Assembly (NCBI GenBank): GCA_021847425.1 | Contig: JAJZRF010000021.1 | Span: 1-44,589, forward strand | DNA from: Deltaproteobacteria bacterium | Lineage (GTDB): Bacteria; Desulfobacterota; Desulfobulbia; Desulfobulbales; Desulfurivibrionaceae | Reading direction: 5' to 3' | Length of the DNA stretch: 44,589 nt | Shown: piece by piece, positions 31,885 through 40,837 of the stretch | Position numbering within the stretch: the stretch's first letter is position 1 | Layout: every line of letters starts with the position of its first letter | Position numbers and translations under genes: made by a program | Notes under the pieces: generated by a model | The model's database searches: none | What the model was told of the DNA's origin: nothing | The model's input: only the letters and a program-made list of their open reading frames with translations

Positions 31885-32928
31885 ATGACACACTGGAAAA
31901 ACCTCCTGGCCCGCAGCATAACCACCCCTGCACAGCTGGGCCGGCATTTCAATCTCGATTTCTCGGCCTTGAACGGTGTGACCGAACAGTTTCCCATGCG
32001 GATCAACCCCTATTACCTCGGGCTGATCAAGACCCCTGGGGATCCCCTTTGGCGGCAGGCCGTCCCCGACCCGCTGGAGCTTGACGACAGCATCTGCCTT
32101 GCCGACCCGCTGAACGAGGAAAACCGCTCGCCGGTGGAGAATCTGGTCCACACCTATCCGGACCGGGTCCTGTTTCTGGTGGCCGGCCAATGCGCCATGT
32201 ACTGCCGGTTCTGCACCAGAAAAAGAAAGGTGGGCACCAGCCGCATGACGGCAGGCCGGGAAACCATGCAGGCAGCCTTCGCCTATCTGCGCAGAAACAA
32301 GCAGATCCGCGATGTCCTCATTTCCGGCGGAGACCCGCTGCTCTTGCCAGACGAGGCCCTGATCTGGCTGCTGGACAACCTGCGGGCCATCCCCTCGATC
32401 CAAATCATCCGCATCGGCAGCCGGGTTCCCTGCACCCTGCCCATGCGGATCACCACCCGGCTGGCCGGTATCCTCAAGCGGTATCATCCGCTCTACATCA
32501 ATACCCATTTCAACCACCCCGACGAGCTAACCCCCGAGGCGGCCAAGGCCTGCGCCCGTCTGGCCGGGGCCGGAATCCCCCTGGGCAACCAGACCGTCTT
32601 GCTCAAGGGGGTCAACGACAACGCCGAAACCATCACCAGGCTCATGCACGGGCTGCTCATGATCCGGGTAAAGCCATACTATCTTTTCCAGGCGGACATG
32701 ACCCGGGGCACCAACCACTTCAGGACCAGAGTGGAGACGGGCCTCGGGATCATGCAAGCCATGATCGGGCACACCTCCGGCCTGGCCGTGCCGACCTTCG
32801 CCATTGACGCGCCGGGCGGCGGGGGCAAGATTCCGCTTCTCCCCAGTTACCTCACCTGCCTGGGCAAGAATGTCACCTTTGCAAATTATCTCGGCGCCCC
32901 GTGCAGCTACCACAATGATCTTTGCTAA
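31885..32928 (+). CDS. KamA-family radical SAM protein (lysine 2,3-aminomutase/EpmB-like)
   Basis: Protein of 347 residues in the lysine 2,3-aminomutase family. The radical SAM motif is CAMYCRFCTRKRKVG (about 110-125), followed by VLISGGDPLLLPD and RIGSRVPCTLPMRIT. The PLP lysine lies in the conserved DAPGGGGKIPLLPSY (about 306-320). It ends about 70 residues short of true lysine 2,3-aminomutase, lacking the C-terminal oligomerisation region, and matches the size of EpmB, which makes (R)-beta-lysine for EF-P modification. EpmA and efp are not in this window. A glutamate 2,3-aminomutase or other amino-acid mutase activity cannot be excluded. The ribosome binding site is weak. A universal stress protein gene follows after 95 bases. 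Confidence 0.88.
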   Translation: MTHWKNLLARSITTPAQLGRHFNLDFSALNGVTEQFPMRINPYYLGLIKTPGDPLWRQAVPDPLELDDSICLADPLNEENRSPVENLVHTYPDRVLFLVAGQCAMYCRFCTRKRKVGTSRMTAGRETMQAAFAYLRRNKQIRDVLISGGDPLLLPDEALIWLLDNLRAIPSIQIIRIGSRVPCTLPMRITTRLAGILKRYHPLYINTHFNHPDELTPEAAKACARLAGAGIPLGNQTVLLKGVNDNAETITRLMHGLLMIRVKPYYLFQADMTRGTNHFRTRVETGLGIMQAMIGHTSGLAVPTFAIDAPGGGGKIPLLPSYLTCLGKNVTFANYLGAPCSYHNDLC

Positions 32929-33023
32929 GGCCGCCATCCATCCCGTTTTTTATCCGGGACGATTGCCTTGACCTGCCAGGTTTGATACCATTTACCCAGG
33001 ACCATGGCACAAGGAGGCCAAGC

Positions 33024-33959
33024 ATGCTGAAAAAAATCCTCATCGCCGTTGACGGCTCACCATACAGCACCCATTCCCTCCGCTACCTCGGCGAGCTTTT
33101 CCGCCATCTTCCCGAGATTCATTTTCACCTTCTTTCCATTGTCCCGGCAAGCAGCTCCGGCCCAGCAGCCACAGACTGGCTGAGCGAAGCGGAACTGCTC
33201 AACACCGTGAGCCCGGCCACCCGCAACCTGCTGACCGCCCAGAAAAAATACATGCTCCAGGCCGTGGACACCCTCAAACGGCTTGACATTGCCGAAGAAC
33301 AGATCCACACCTCTGTCCGGCTTTCCCAACGCAGCGTGGCCCACGACATCATCCACGAGGCCCGGCAAGGCAAATACGACGCCCTGCTCATCGGCCGCCG
33401 GGGCATAGGCAAACTGGAAGAGATGATCATGGGCAGTGTTTCGGCAACCATTCTGGAAAAATGCCATGATGTCCCCCTGTGGATCATCGACGGCCAGGTT
33501 GACTCCTGCAAATTCCTGGTCCCGGTGGACGGCACCAGCCATTCCTTGAAAGCCATTGATCATCTGGCCTTTATCCTTGCCGGCAACCCCAACGCCGAAG
33601 TGACTCTCTTTTACTCAAAAGCCCTGCTGGGCAGCCACCCGGTAATCGAACCCAAGGATTTCTATGCCGTCTGGGGCGAGGAGTGGTGCGAAGAGCACCT
33701 GCGCCGTCCCGACAGCCTTTTCCATGCGCCCAAACAACTCCTCATTGACTCCGGTTTCCCGCCGGAGCGCATACTCTGGCTGGAAACCTTCATGGGCATC
33801 GACCCCAGCCGCCAGATTCTTCGCCAGGCCATGATCGACGATTTCGGCACCATCGTCATGGGCCGGAGGGGAGAGGCGGCCAACAAGGGCATCTTTCGGG
33901 GGGTTTCGGACCGGGTGCTGCTCATGGCCGAAAAGGTGGCGATCTGGATTATAGGCTGA
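33024..33959 (+). CDS. Tandem universal stress protein (two UspA domains)
   Basis: Cytoplasmic protein of 311 residues with two UspA domains (about 1-150 and 153-311). The first begins MLKKILIAVDGSPYSTHSL and carries the ATP-binding-type loop LLIGRRGIGKLEEMIMGSVS (G-2x-G-9x-G-S/T). The second starts CKFLVPVDGTSHSLKAI and has IVMGRRGEAANKGIFRGVS. Such proteins bind nucleotide and respond to starvation or energy stress; the target is unknown. AAGGAGG before ATG 33024 fixes the start. It is 95 bases after the KamA-like gene and 84 bases before the GGDEF regulator; co-transcription is possible. Confidence 0.9.
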   Translation: MLKKILIAVDGSPYSTHSLRYLGELFRHLPEIHFHLLSIVPASSSGPAATDWLSEAELLNTVSPATRNLLTAQKKYMLQAVDTLKRLDIAEEQIHTSVRLSQRSVAHDIIHEARQGKYDALLIGRRGIGKLEEMIMGSVSATILEKCHDVPLWIIDGQVDSCKFLVPVDGTSHSLKAIDHLAFILAGNPNAEVTLFYSKALLGSHPVIEPKDFYAVWGEEWCEEHLRRPDSLFHAPKQLLIDSGFPPERILWLETFMGIDPSRQILRQAMIDDFGTIVMGRRGEAANKGIFRGVSDRVLLMAEKVAIWIIG

Positions 33960-34043
33960 CCGGCGGACGATACCAGTTGACAGGCAAGATGTTTGCAAAT
34001 ACAAACAAAGAGTTGCGTCAAAAAATCCAAGGCTGGGGGGACC

Positions 34044-36245
34044 ATGACCTTAAAAATTCTCGTGGTGGACAACCACCCGATGATCCTGAAGCTCCTGGCC
34101 AATTTCCTGGAAAAGGAGGGGCACGAGGTGATGACGGCCAGCGATGGCCTGGCGGCCCTCAGCGTGCTGGAGGTCTACACCCCGGACATCATCTTTGTCG
34201 ATCTGGTCATGCCCAACATCGGCGGCGACAAGCTCTGCCGGATTATCCGCAGCATCCCCAGGTTTGCCGACCTTTTCATCGTCATCCTTTCCGCCATTGC
34301 CGCGGAAGATGACACCGATTACAAAAAGTTCGGCGCCGACGCCTGCATTGCCAAGGGCTCCATCAAATCCATCCAGAAACACGTTCTTGACATGATCCGC
34401 CACCTGGCGGACAAATCCCAGGCCAGCCTTGAGCCCGTGGCAAATCTTGAAGACATCCAGTACCGGACCATCACCAGGGAACTGCTTTCCTCGAAAAATC
34501 ATTTCGAAGCCATCATCAACAACATGTCCGAGGCGGTTTTCGAACTGACCCCGGACGGCACCATAATCTTTGCCAATCTGGCCGCCCTTGCGCTGTGCAA
34601 CCTTGCCGAGGAAAAGCTGCTGGCCGTAAACATTGTCACGCTTTTCAACGAGGATACCCAGGAAAGAATAGCAAGTCTGCTGGCACACCCGGAGCGCTTG
34701 CCCCAACTCATCGAAGACACCCCTCCCATGCTGTTAAACGGCAAACATGCCGCCCTGCATTTCCTGGAACTCCGCCAGAACGGCCAGCCCAGCATAATCC
34801 TTATCGCCAAGGACATCAGCGAACGATACGAGACGGAACAGGCCCTGCAGGCCAATGAAACACGCTTCCGGGAGCTGTTCAACAACATGAGTTCCGGGGT
34901 TGCGGTCTACGAGGCAAAAAACATCGAGGCCACCGATTTTGTTTTCGTAGACTTTAACCGAGCTGCGGAGCGCATCAATAAAATCCGCAAGGATCAGGTG
35001 ATCGGCAGATCCCTCCTCGAAGTCTTTCCCGGGGCAAAGGACTTTGGCTTTCTTGCCTTGCTGCAACGGGTCTGGCAGACCGGCAAACCGCAACATCATC
35101 CGGTTACGCTGTACAAAGACAACCGCCTGACCAGCTGGCTGGAAAATTACCTGTACAAGCTGCCCTCCGGCGAGGTCGTCGCCATCTTCAAGGATGTCAC
35201 CGCCAGTAAACAGGCGGAAGACAAGCTGGCCTTCGAATCGGCCATGAACGGGGCCTTGGCCAGAATTTCCAGAATGATCATCTCTTCCGATTCCCTGAAG
35301 GACATTTCCGCCGCCCTGCTTGAAGAGATTCTGGCCCTAACCGGCAGCAAACATGGAATTGTCGACCTGGTGGACGAGAAAACGAACAACCTGCTGGCCA
35401 TGGCTTTTTCCCCGGAGATCCGGACCATGTGCGCCATGCAAGACGAAAACGGCGCCTGTGTGCATGCCCCACAAGGCCTTGTCAACTGGGTGCTGGAAAA
35501 CAAAACCGGAATTCTCTCAAACTCGCCGCTCACCGACTACAGGACAAAGGGGCTTTCCCCCGGCTCGGCCTCCCTCACCCGCCTTCTCGCGGTTCCAGCC
35601 ATGTTCAATAACGATTTCCTCGGCATCCTCTCCGTTGCCAACAGCCCCAAAGATTATGAAAAACGGGATCTCGACACCCTTGAACACTTCGCCTCCCTGT
35701 TCGCCCTGGCCGCGCAAAAAAAACAGGCCCAGGACCACATTGCCCATCTGGCCCACCACGACCCCCTTACCGGGTTGATCAACAGGCATATCTTTCCGGA
35801 TCGCCTGGCCCAGGCCATGATTCTGAGCCAACGCCACCGCAAGAAAATCGCCCTCCTCTATGTGGATCTGGACAAATTCAAACAGATCAACGACGCACAC
35901 GGACACATGGCCGGCGACGCGGTCCTCAAAGAAGTCGCCTCCAGACTGCTCGGGCTGTTGCGCGACTCCGACACGGTCGCCCGCATGGGTGGCGATGAGT
36001 TCGTGGTGATCCTCCATGATATTTCCAGCAAAATTGCAGTGAACCATGTGGCTGAAAAGATCATCGGCACCCTGGCCAAGCCCATCCTTTTCCACGACAC
36101 ACAGTTCACGGTCATGGCCAGCGTCGGCATCAGCATCTACCCTGACGATGACAAACAGATCGACGCCCTCATCCAGAAGGCGGACAAGGCCATGTATCAG
36201 GCCAAAAAATCCAGCACAACCAGCCACATCTTTTACGAGGGATAG
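34044..36245 (+). CDS. Response regulator with PAS, GAF and GGDEF domains (diguanylate cyclase)
   Basis: Cytoplasmic protein of 733 residues that should make cyclic di-GMP. Domain order: receiver (1-120; phosphoacceptor Asp53 in FVDLVMP), PAS (about 150-260), a second PAS (about 275-395), GAF (about 405-560) and GGDEF (about 575-730). The active-site motif is RMGGDEFVVIL (GGDEF at 649-653), and a complete inhibitory I-site RDSD (Arg640, Asp643) precedes it by five residues, so product inhibition is expected. The receiver has one acidic pair residue replaced (VVDNHP), but the Asp and Lys positions look usable. GGGGGGA lies before ATG 34044. No EAL domain is present. No paired kinase is adjacent. 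Confidence 0.92.
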   Translation: MTLKILVVDNHPMILKLLANFLEKEGHEVMTASDGLAALSVLEVYTPDIIFVDLVMPNIGGDKLCRIIRSIPRFADLFIVILSAIAAEDDTDYKKFGADACIAKGSIKSIQKHVLDMIRHLADKSQASLEPVANLEDIQYRTITRELLSSKNHFEAIINNMSEAVFELTPDGTIIFANLAALALCNLAEEKLLAVNIVTLFNEDTQERIASLLAHPERLPQLIEDTPPMLLNGKHAALHFLELRQNGQPSIILIAKDISERYETEQALQANETRFRELFNNMSSGVAVYEAKNIEATDFVFVDFNRAAERINKIRKDQVIGRSLLEVFPGAKDFGFLALLQRVWQTGKPQHHPVTLYKDNRLTSWLENYLYKLPSGEVVAIFKDVTASKQAEDKLAFESAMNGALARISRMIISSDSLKDISAALLEEILALTGSKHGIVDLVDEKTNNLLAMAFSPEIRTMCAMQDENGACVHAPQGLVNWVLENKTGILSNSPLTDYRTKGLSPGSASLTRLLAVPAMFNNDFLGILSVANSPKDYEKRDLDTLEHFASLFALAAQKKQAQDHIAHLAHHDPLTGLINRHIFPDRLAQAMILSQRHRKKIALLYVDLDKFKQINDAHGHMAGDAVLKEVASRLLGLLRDSDTVARMGGDEFVVILHDISSKIAVNHVAEKIIGTLAKPILFHDTQFTVMASVGISIYPDDDKQIDALIQKADKAMYQAKKSSTTSHIFYEG

Positions 36246-36266
36246 CGGCTCTGCGAAAACATGGCC

Positions 36267-36295
36267 TTGGAAAACCCTGACCAATTGTGTATTCT
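36267..36295 (+). promoter_or_regulatory. Possible promoter upstream of comM
   Basis: TTGGAA (36267-36272) and TATTCT (36290-36295) are spaced by 17 bases, about 90 bases before the comM start and after the GGDEF gene stop. The match to sigma-70 consensus is moderate; eye-based prediction only. Confidence 0.3.
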
Positions 36296-36384
36296 GACGT
36301 GCATGTTTTCCCTTTTGCCAGCCCGGCCAATGAAAGACCGGACGCACTACCCCAGCACGCAGAGCAATCTTCCCGGAGCCAGCC

Positions 36385-37908
36385 ATGCTTGCCAAGATTA
36401 TCAGTGGAACAGTGTTGGGCGTTGACGGACATCTCGTTGACGTGGAGGTTGATATCGCCATGGGATTGCCGACCTTCACCATTGTCGGCCTTGCCGAAGG
36501 CGCGGTGCGGGAAAGCAAGGACCGCGTCAAGGCGGCCATCAAGAACAGCGGCTACGATTTCCCCAATCGGCGCATCACCGTAAACCTCGCCCCGGCCGAT
36601 CTCAAAAAATCAGGCACCGGCTTTGATCTGCCCATCGCCCTCGGCATCCTGGCCTCCACGGGAATAATCGGCTCGGAGATCCTCGCCCGGACCTGCGTTA
36701 CCGGCGAGCTTTCCCTGGATGGCGGCCTGCGCCCTACTCCCGGCATCCTGCCCATTGCCCTGGCCGCACGGAACGCCGGTTTTGCCAACTACCTGGTCCC
36801 CGAGGCCAATGGTGCGGAAGGGGCGGTGGTGGAGGGGATCAACACGGTGAGTGTGGCCGCCCTGCATGAGGCAGTAGAACTCCTTGCCGGCAAGAAGGAG
36901 CTTTCGCCGATAACCATATGCCATGCCGAGCTGTTCCGCCAGACAGAGACCCCGGAAAACGATTTTTCCGAGGTCAAGGGACACGCCCATGTAAAACGGG
37001 CGCTGGAGGTTGCCGCGGCGGGAAGGCACAACATCCTGCTCTCGGGTCCCCCTGGCTCGGGAAAAACCATGCTGGCCCGCAGGCTCCCCTCGATCCTGCC
37101 CGATCTTTCCTTTGCCGAGGCATTGGAAACCACGAAAATCTATTCCACCATGGGACTCATCCCCAAGGACAGAAGCCTGATCACCACCAGGCCTTTTCGC
37201 GCCCCGCACCATACCATTTCCGATGCCGGACTGATCGGCGGCGGGCAGATTCCCAGGCCCGGCGAGGTTTCCCTCGCCCACAATGGCGTTCTCTTCCTTG
37301 ACGAACTCCCGGAATTCAAACGGAATGTCCTGGAAGTGCTGCGCCAGCCCCTGGAAGACGGCCAGGTCACCATTGCCAGGGCCTCGCAATCGCTCCGCTT
37401 TCCCGCCGACTTCATGCTGGTTTCGGCGATGAACCCCTGCCCGTGCAGCTTTCTGGGCTCGGACAAGGAGTGCCTCTGCACCCCTCCGCAAATCCAGCGA
37501 TACCGCAGCAAACTCTCCGGCCCCCTGCTGGACAGGATCGACATCCATCTTGAGGTGCCCGCCGTGAAGGTGCATGAACTCACGGCCTCCCAGCCCGGCG
37601 AAACCTCTGCGGCGATCAAGACCAGGGTAAGCAAGGCCCATGCCATTCAGCAGACGCGCTTTGCCAAGAGGGCCGCAGTGTACTTCAACAGCCAGATGGG
37701 ACCAATGGATCTCAAGCGCCATTGTCTCCTTGACCCTCAGGGACAGGCGCTGCTGGTCCAGGCCACAACCCGGCTGGGGCTTTCCGCAAGGGCGTATCAC
37801 CGCATTCTGAAGATTGCCAGAACCATTGCCGACCTGGAAGAAAGTCCGCACATCCTTGCAAGCCACCTTGCCGAAGCTATCCAGTACCGGCGCTTGCCGA
37901 ACCAGTAA
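36385..37908 (+). CDS. comM: YifB/ComM-family Mg-chelatase-like AAA+ ATPase
   Basis: Protein of 507 residues. The N-terminal Lon-protease-like S5 fold domain (1-170) shows [19 protein letters not shown] and [20 protein letters not shown]; the AAA+ core follows. Motifs: [14 protein letters not shown] (Walker A, about 218-231), [19 protein letters not shown] (Walker B), [12 protein letters not shown] with a Cys cluster (about 355-375), and the C-terminal [14 protein letters not shown] helix with final EAIQYR. ComM promotes branch migration during natural transformation in Vibrio; the name YifB is used when function is untested. Length is typical. A good start with CGGAG upstream. Confidence 0.94.
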   Translation: MLAKIISGTVLGVDGHLVDVEVDIAMGLPTFTIVGLAEGAVRESKDRVKAAIKNSGYDFPNRRITVNLAPADLKKSGTGFDLPIALGILASTGIIGSEILARTCVTGELSLDGGLRPTPGILPIALAARNAGFANYLVPEANGAEGAVVEGINTVSVAALHEAVELLAGKKELSPITICHAELFRQTETPENDFSEVKGHAHVKRALEVAAAGRHNILLSGPPGSGKTMLARRLPSILPDLSFAEALETTKIYSTMGLIPKDRSLITTRPFRAPHHTISDAGLIGGGQIPRPGEVSLAHNGVLFLDELPEFKRNVLEVLRQPLEDGQVTIARASQSLRFPADFMLVSAMNPCPCSFLGSDKECLCTPPQIQRYRSKLSGPLLDRIDIHLEVPAVKVHELTASQPGETSAAIKTRVSKAHAIQQTRFAKRAAVYFNSQMGPMDLKRHCLLDPQGQALLVQATTRLGLSARAYHRILKIARTIADLEESPHILASHLAEAIQYRRLPNQ

Positions 37909-38057
37909 TCCAGAGGCGCAAACACACCGGCAGCCTCGCCAAGAAGCAGGAAATCCTCTGCAATAGACTTGCGAAAGGAAAGAAAACATCTTAGGCTGTG
38001 CCGAGATACCCGTTTGAGAAAAAAATTCACCTTCTTCGATCCCGCCCCTGGATTCAC

Positions 38058-39017
38058 ATGACAGAGACACAGGAAAACCAGACCCGCCAACGGTTGTTGG
38101 ACCTTTTTTCCATGGTCAACATGGACTCCCTGCCAGCCATGTCCGAACATGTGACGGAACTCATCTCGTTGCTGGGCAGCAGCCGCGCCACCGCCCAGGA
38201 AGTAGCCAATACCATCCTCAAGGACTATTCCCTCACCATCAGGATTCTTCAGGTGGTGAACTCCGCTTACTATTCGCGGGGAACCCCGGTCAGCACAATA
38301 TCGCGGGCCATAACCGTGGTTGGTTTCGACACCTTGCGCCAGCTGGCCGCCACCATGGCATTGTTTGAAGAATTCATGCGGGTGGGCGCCGAAAAAGATG
38401 AAATCGCCGGGATATTCACCATGTCCCTGATCAGCGCCACCCAGAGCAGAATCTACTGCGAACTCAAAAAAAGCCGCATCTCCGCGGAAGAGGCATACGT
38501 TTGCAGCCTGCTGCATAAAATGGGAAAACTTGTTGTCCTGGTCTATCTGCCTGCCCAGTATCAGGCCATTGAGCAGCACGTGCAAAAGGGATACTCCGAG
38601 GAACATTCCAATCGCATCGTGCTCAAAGGATTGACCTACAGCCAGATCGGCCAGGAAATTTCGACCTTCTGGAATTTTTCCAAAAGAATTATCGACTGCA
38701 TGGAGACCGAGCCGCCCAAACCCGACAGAGGGAAGGACTCTTTTCTTCTCCTCCAGAACCTTGTTGTTTTCAGCAATAAGCTGACCTCCGCCTTTTTCAA
38801 CGGAACCAAACTTGAGCTTACCGAGCTCATTTACAAATTCGGCGGTATCCTCGAAATCGGAGAAGGAGAGGCCCTTGCCCTTGTGGATAGAAGCATCGGC
38901 GCCTGTGAAAATTACTCAAAAGCCATGCGCGACGGCCTGGAAAAGATTCAGAAAGGCCGCTCCAGCCAGATCACCGTATCCAAGGATTCTTCCGGTCGCT
39001 GGGTCCGCCTGAGCTGA
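38058..39017 (+). CDS. HDOD-domain signalling protein
   Basis: Cytoplasmic protein of 319 residues. The HDOD domain spans about 15-215: SLPAMSEHVTELISLLGSSRA, LKDYSLTIRILQVVNSAYYS, STISRAITVVGFDTLRQLAA and SLLHKMGKLVVLVYLP. HDOD domains resemble HD phosphohydrolases but lack the catalytic HD pair; here the position reads LLHKMGK instead of L-HDIG, consistent with that. These proteins usually act as scaffolds in signalling, for example in chemotaxis, c-di-GMP or SOS-type control. The C-terminal 100 residues (ELIYKFGGILEIGEGEALAL and beyond) are unassigned. ATG 38058 is preferred; a GTG 20 codons upstream is possible. It follows comM by 149 bases. Confidence 0.85.
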   Translation: MTETQENQTRQRLLDLFSMVNMDSLPAMSEHVTELISLLGSSRATAQEVANTILKDYSLTIRILQVVNSAYYSRGTPVSTISRAITVVGFDTLRQLAATMALFEEFMRVGAEKDEIAGIFTMSLISATQSRIYCELKKSRISAEEAYVCSLLHKMGKLVVLVYLPAQYQAIEQHVQKGYSEEHSNRIVLKGLTYSQIGQEISTFWNFSKRIIDCMETEPPKPDRGKDSFLLLQNLVVFSNKLTSAFFNGTKLELTELIYKFGGILEIGEGEALALVDRSIGACENYSKAMRDGLEKIQKGRSSQITVSKDSSGRWVRLS

Positions 39018-39108
39018 CGGCCCCCTGATCCCTCCTCGCACAACGCCGCCATTGCCACGGCAGTACGGCAATCCCGCTATCTGATGAATGCCATGGGTGT
39101 CTCTCCCC

Positions 39109-39150
39109 TTGACAACCCACTGCCACCCCGTGGTACTAATACCATGGTAT
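39109..39150 (+). promoter_or_regulatory. Candidate promoter and palindromic operator of the HTH gene
   Basis: TTGACA (39109-39114) is a perfect -35 hexamer, and TACTAAT near 39134-39140 may be the -10 with a long spacer of about 19 bases. Overlapping its downstream edge is the perfect 12-bp palindrome ATACCATGGTAT (39139-39150), with a further GGTAC half-like motif just before it. The adjacent gene encodes an HTH protein, so autoregulation is a natural hypothesis. Confidence 0.45.
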
Positions 39151-39188
39151 CATCCTCTTTTTCTTGTCTCTTCTGCCGGGAGCAACCG

Positions 39189-39566
39189 ATGGACAAACAG
39201 ATTTTCATGTTGGCGCGCAAGAAACTCAGCAAGACCCAAAAACAACTGGCCGAACTTCTGGGCTCGTCGACAAAGGCCATCCAAGGCTACGAACAGGGTT
39301 GGCGCCATGTCCCTCCCCATGTCGAACGGCAGATTTTCTTCCTGCTCTCGCGCCGGCGGCAAAAGGACAACCGCCCCCCCTCTCCCTGCTGGGAAACAAA
39401 AAAATGCCCGCAGGAGAGGCGGGAGCAATGCCCGGCCTGGGAATTTCAAGCCGGAGAATTATGCTGGTTCATCAACGGCACCATTTGCGAGTGCAAGGCC
39501 AAAAAAAATTGGAAGGAAAAAATGAATATCTGTCGGGGATGTGAAGTTCTCACCTCTATTCTTTAA
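39189..39566 (+). CDS. HTH protein with C-terminal two-CW cysteine domain
   Basis: Small protein of 125 residues. The N-terminal part is a Cro/CI-like helix-turn-helix: [20 protein letters not shown] then [20 protein letters not shown] (about 7-48). The C-terminal part is cysteine-rich with two Cys-Trp pairs: [20 protein letters not shown] (about 68-87), then [15 protein letters not shown] and [10 protein letters not shown] recognise this as the two-CW type of domain; eight or nine cysteines suggest a metal site or Fe-S cluster. A redox- or metal-sensing regulator is the obvious inference, not demonstrated. GGGAG lies before the ATG. A palindrome sits 39 bases upstream. cysK follows after 97 bases. 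Confidence 0.8.
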   Translation: MDKQIFMLARKKLSKTQKQLAELLGSSTKAIQGYEQGWRHVPPHVERQIFFLLSRRRQKDNRPPSPCWETKKCPQERREQCPAWEFQAGELCWFINGTICECKAKKNWKEKMNICRGCEVLTSIL

Positions 39567-39663
39567 TTTTTTCCTTTACCAGGGGGGACAACAGCCTCTC
39601 TCCGTTTTTTCAACAATCAAGCCGCAGAAACACGCTGTTCCCATATATCGCAGGAGAACGCCA

Positions 39664-40593
39664 ATGCCACGAATTTCCCCTGACATCACCGCAATCATAG
39701 GCAAAACTCCCATCGTCAATCTGTCACGGCTCGGGGCGGGACTGGAAGCCGCCTTGCTTGCCAAACTGGAATCCCAAAACCCTCTGGGGAGCGTCAAGGA
39801 CCGCATCGGCCTGGCCATGATCCGCTCCGCCGAGGAGCAGGGGCTGCTTCAGCCGACAACCACCATCATCGAGCCGACCAGCGGCAATACCGGCATTGCC
39901 CTGGCCTTTGTCTGCGCCGCCAGAAAATACCGGCTCGTCCTGACCATGCCGGAAACCATGAGCCTGGAACGGCGCACCCTTCTCAGGCACCTGGGCGCCG
40001 AACTGGTTCTCACCCCAGGCAGCGAAGGGATGAAAGGAGCAATAGCCAGGGCGGAAGAACTCCTTGCAAAAACTCGGGACAGCTTCATGCCCAACCAGTT
40101 TACCAACCCGGCAAACCCGGAGATCCATCGCCGGACCACCGCCCGGGAGATATGGGAGGACACGGACGGGACCATCGATATCTTTGTGGCCGGGGTGGGC
40201 ACCGGCGGCACCATCACCGGGGTCTCCGAAGTAATCAAGGCGCAAAAACCATCACTGTTCGTGGTGGCGGTGGAGCCTGCCGGCTCTCCGGTTTTATCCG
40301 GGGGAAAGCCGGGCCCCCACAAGATTCAGGGCATCGGCGCAGGCTTTGTCCCCAAGATCCTCAACCGGGAGATCATCGACGAAGTCATCACGGTAACCAA
40401 CGAACAAGCCATGGAAACCGCCCGCAGAATCGCCAAGGAAGAGGGCATTCTCTGCGGGATTTCCTCGGGCGCCAACGCCTGGGCCGCCATGCGGATCGCA
40501 AGCCGCCCGGAAAACCGTGGCAAGCAGATTGTCTTTCCCCTCTGCGATACAGGGGAGAGGTACCTGAGCACCGAGCTGATAAATTTCAACTGA
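39664..40593 (+). CDS. cysK: Cysteine synthase A (O-acetylserine sulfhydrylase)
   Basis: PLP enzyme of 309 residues that makes cysteine from O-acetylserine and sulfide. Motifs: [15 protein letters not shown] with the PLP lysine at about 44, [20 protein letters not shown] (about 70-90, the TSGNT substrate loop), [42 protein letters not shown] (phosphate-binding glycine loop GTGGT) and [11 protein letters not shown]. The C terminus [18 protein letters not shown] and [12 protein letters not shown] is typical of CysK/CysM; O-phosphoserine use cannot be excluded. AGGAGAA precedes ATG 39664; longer upstream frames overlap the HTH gene and are unlikely. No cysE is present here. The neighbouring cysteine-rich regulator makes a sulfur-related control circuit worth testing. 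Confidence 0.94.
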   Translation: MPRISPDITAIIGKTPIVNLSRLGAGLEAALLAKLESQNPLGSVKDRIGLAMIRSAEEQGLLQPTTTIIEPTSGNTGIALAFVCAARKYRLVLTMPETMSLERRTLLRHLGAELVLTPGSEGMKGAIARAEELLAKTRDSFMPNQFTNPANPEIHRRTTAREIWEDTDGTIDIFVAGVGTGGTITGVSEVIKAQKPSLFVVAVEPAGSPVLSGGKPGPHKIQGIGAGFVPKILNREIIDEVITVTNEQAMETARRIAKEEGILCGISSGANAWAAMRIASRPENRGKQIVFPLCDTGERYLSTELINFN

Positions 40594-40657
40594 TAACCGT
40601 GACCGGCCCTGTACGGCACACAGAAAAGAAACGCCTGTGGCCAACCGCAACTTACGT

Positions 40658-40684
40658 TTGACAAACCTCCTTATTTCATATAGA
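40658..40684 (+). promoter_or_regulatory. Possible promoter upstream of msbA
   Basis: A perfect TTGACA (40658-40663) is followed after 15 bases by TATAGA (40679-40684). The spacing is shorter than the ideal 17. It lies in the 244-base gap between cysK and msbA, about 150 bases before the msbA start. Nothing else recognisable is in that gap. Confidence 0.35.
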
Positions 40685-40837
40685 AACCTCAGCAGACGAC
40701 TCAAAGTACCATTTCAGGCTTGCTGCCTGTTAACCCCCCAGGGATGCCCTGCGTGACCGGCGCCTCTTCACTCGGCCAGCAGCAACCTCATAAAAATCCG
40801 GACAACCCGCGCGGGCGAACCTGCTTCCCTCTCTCCT

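Noticed and set aside
36610-38070. 486-codon open frame on the minus strand
   Set aside because: Antisense of comM; no domain recognisable.
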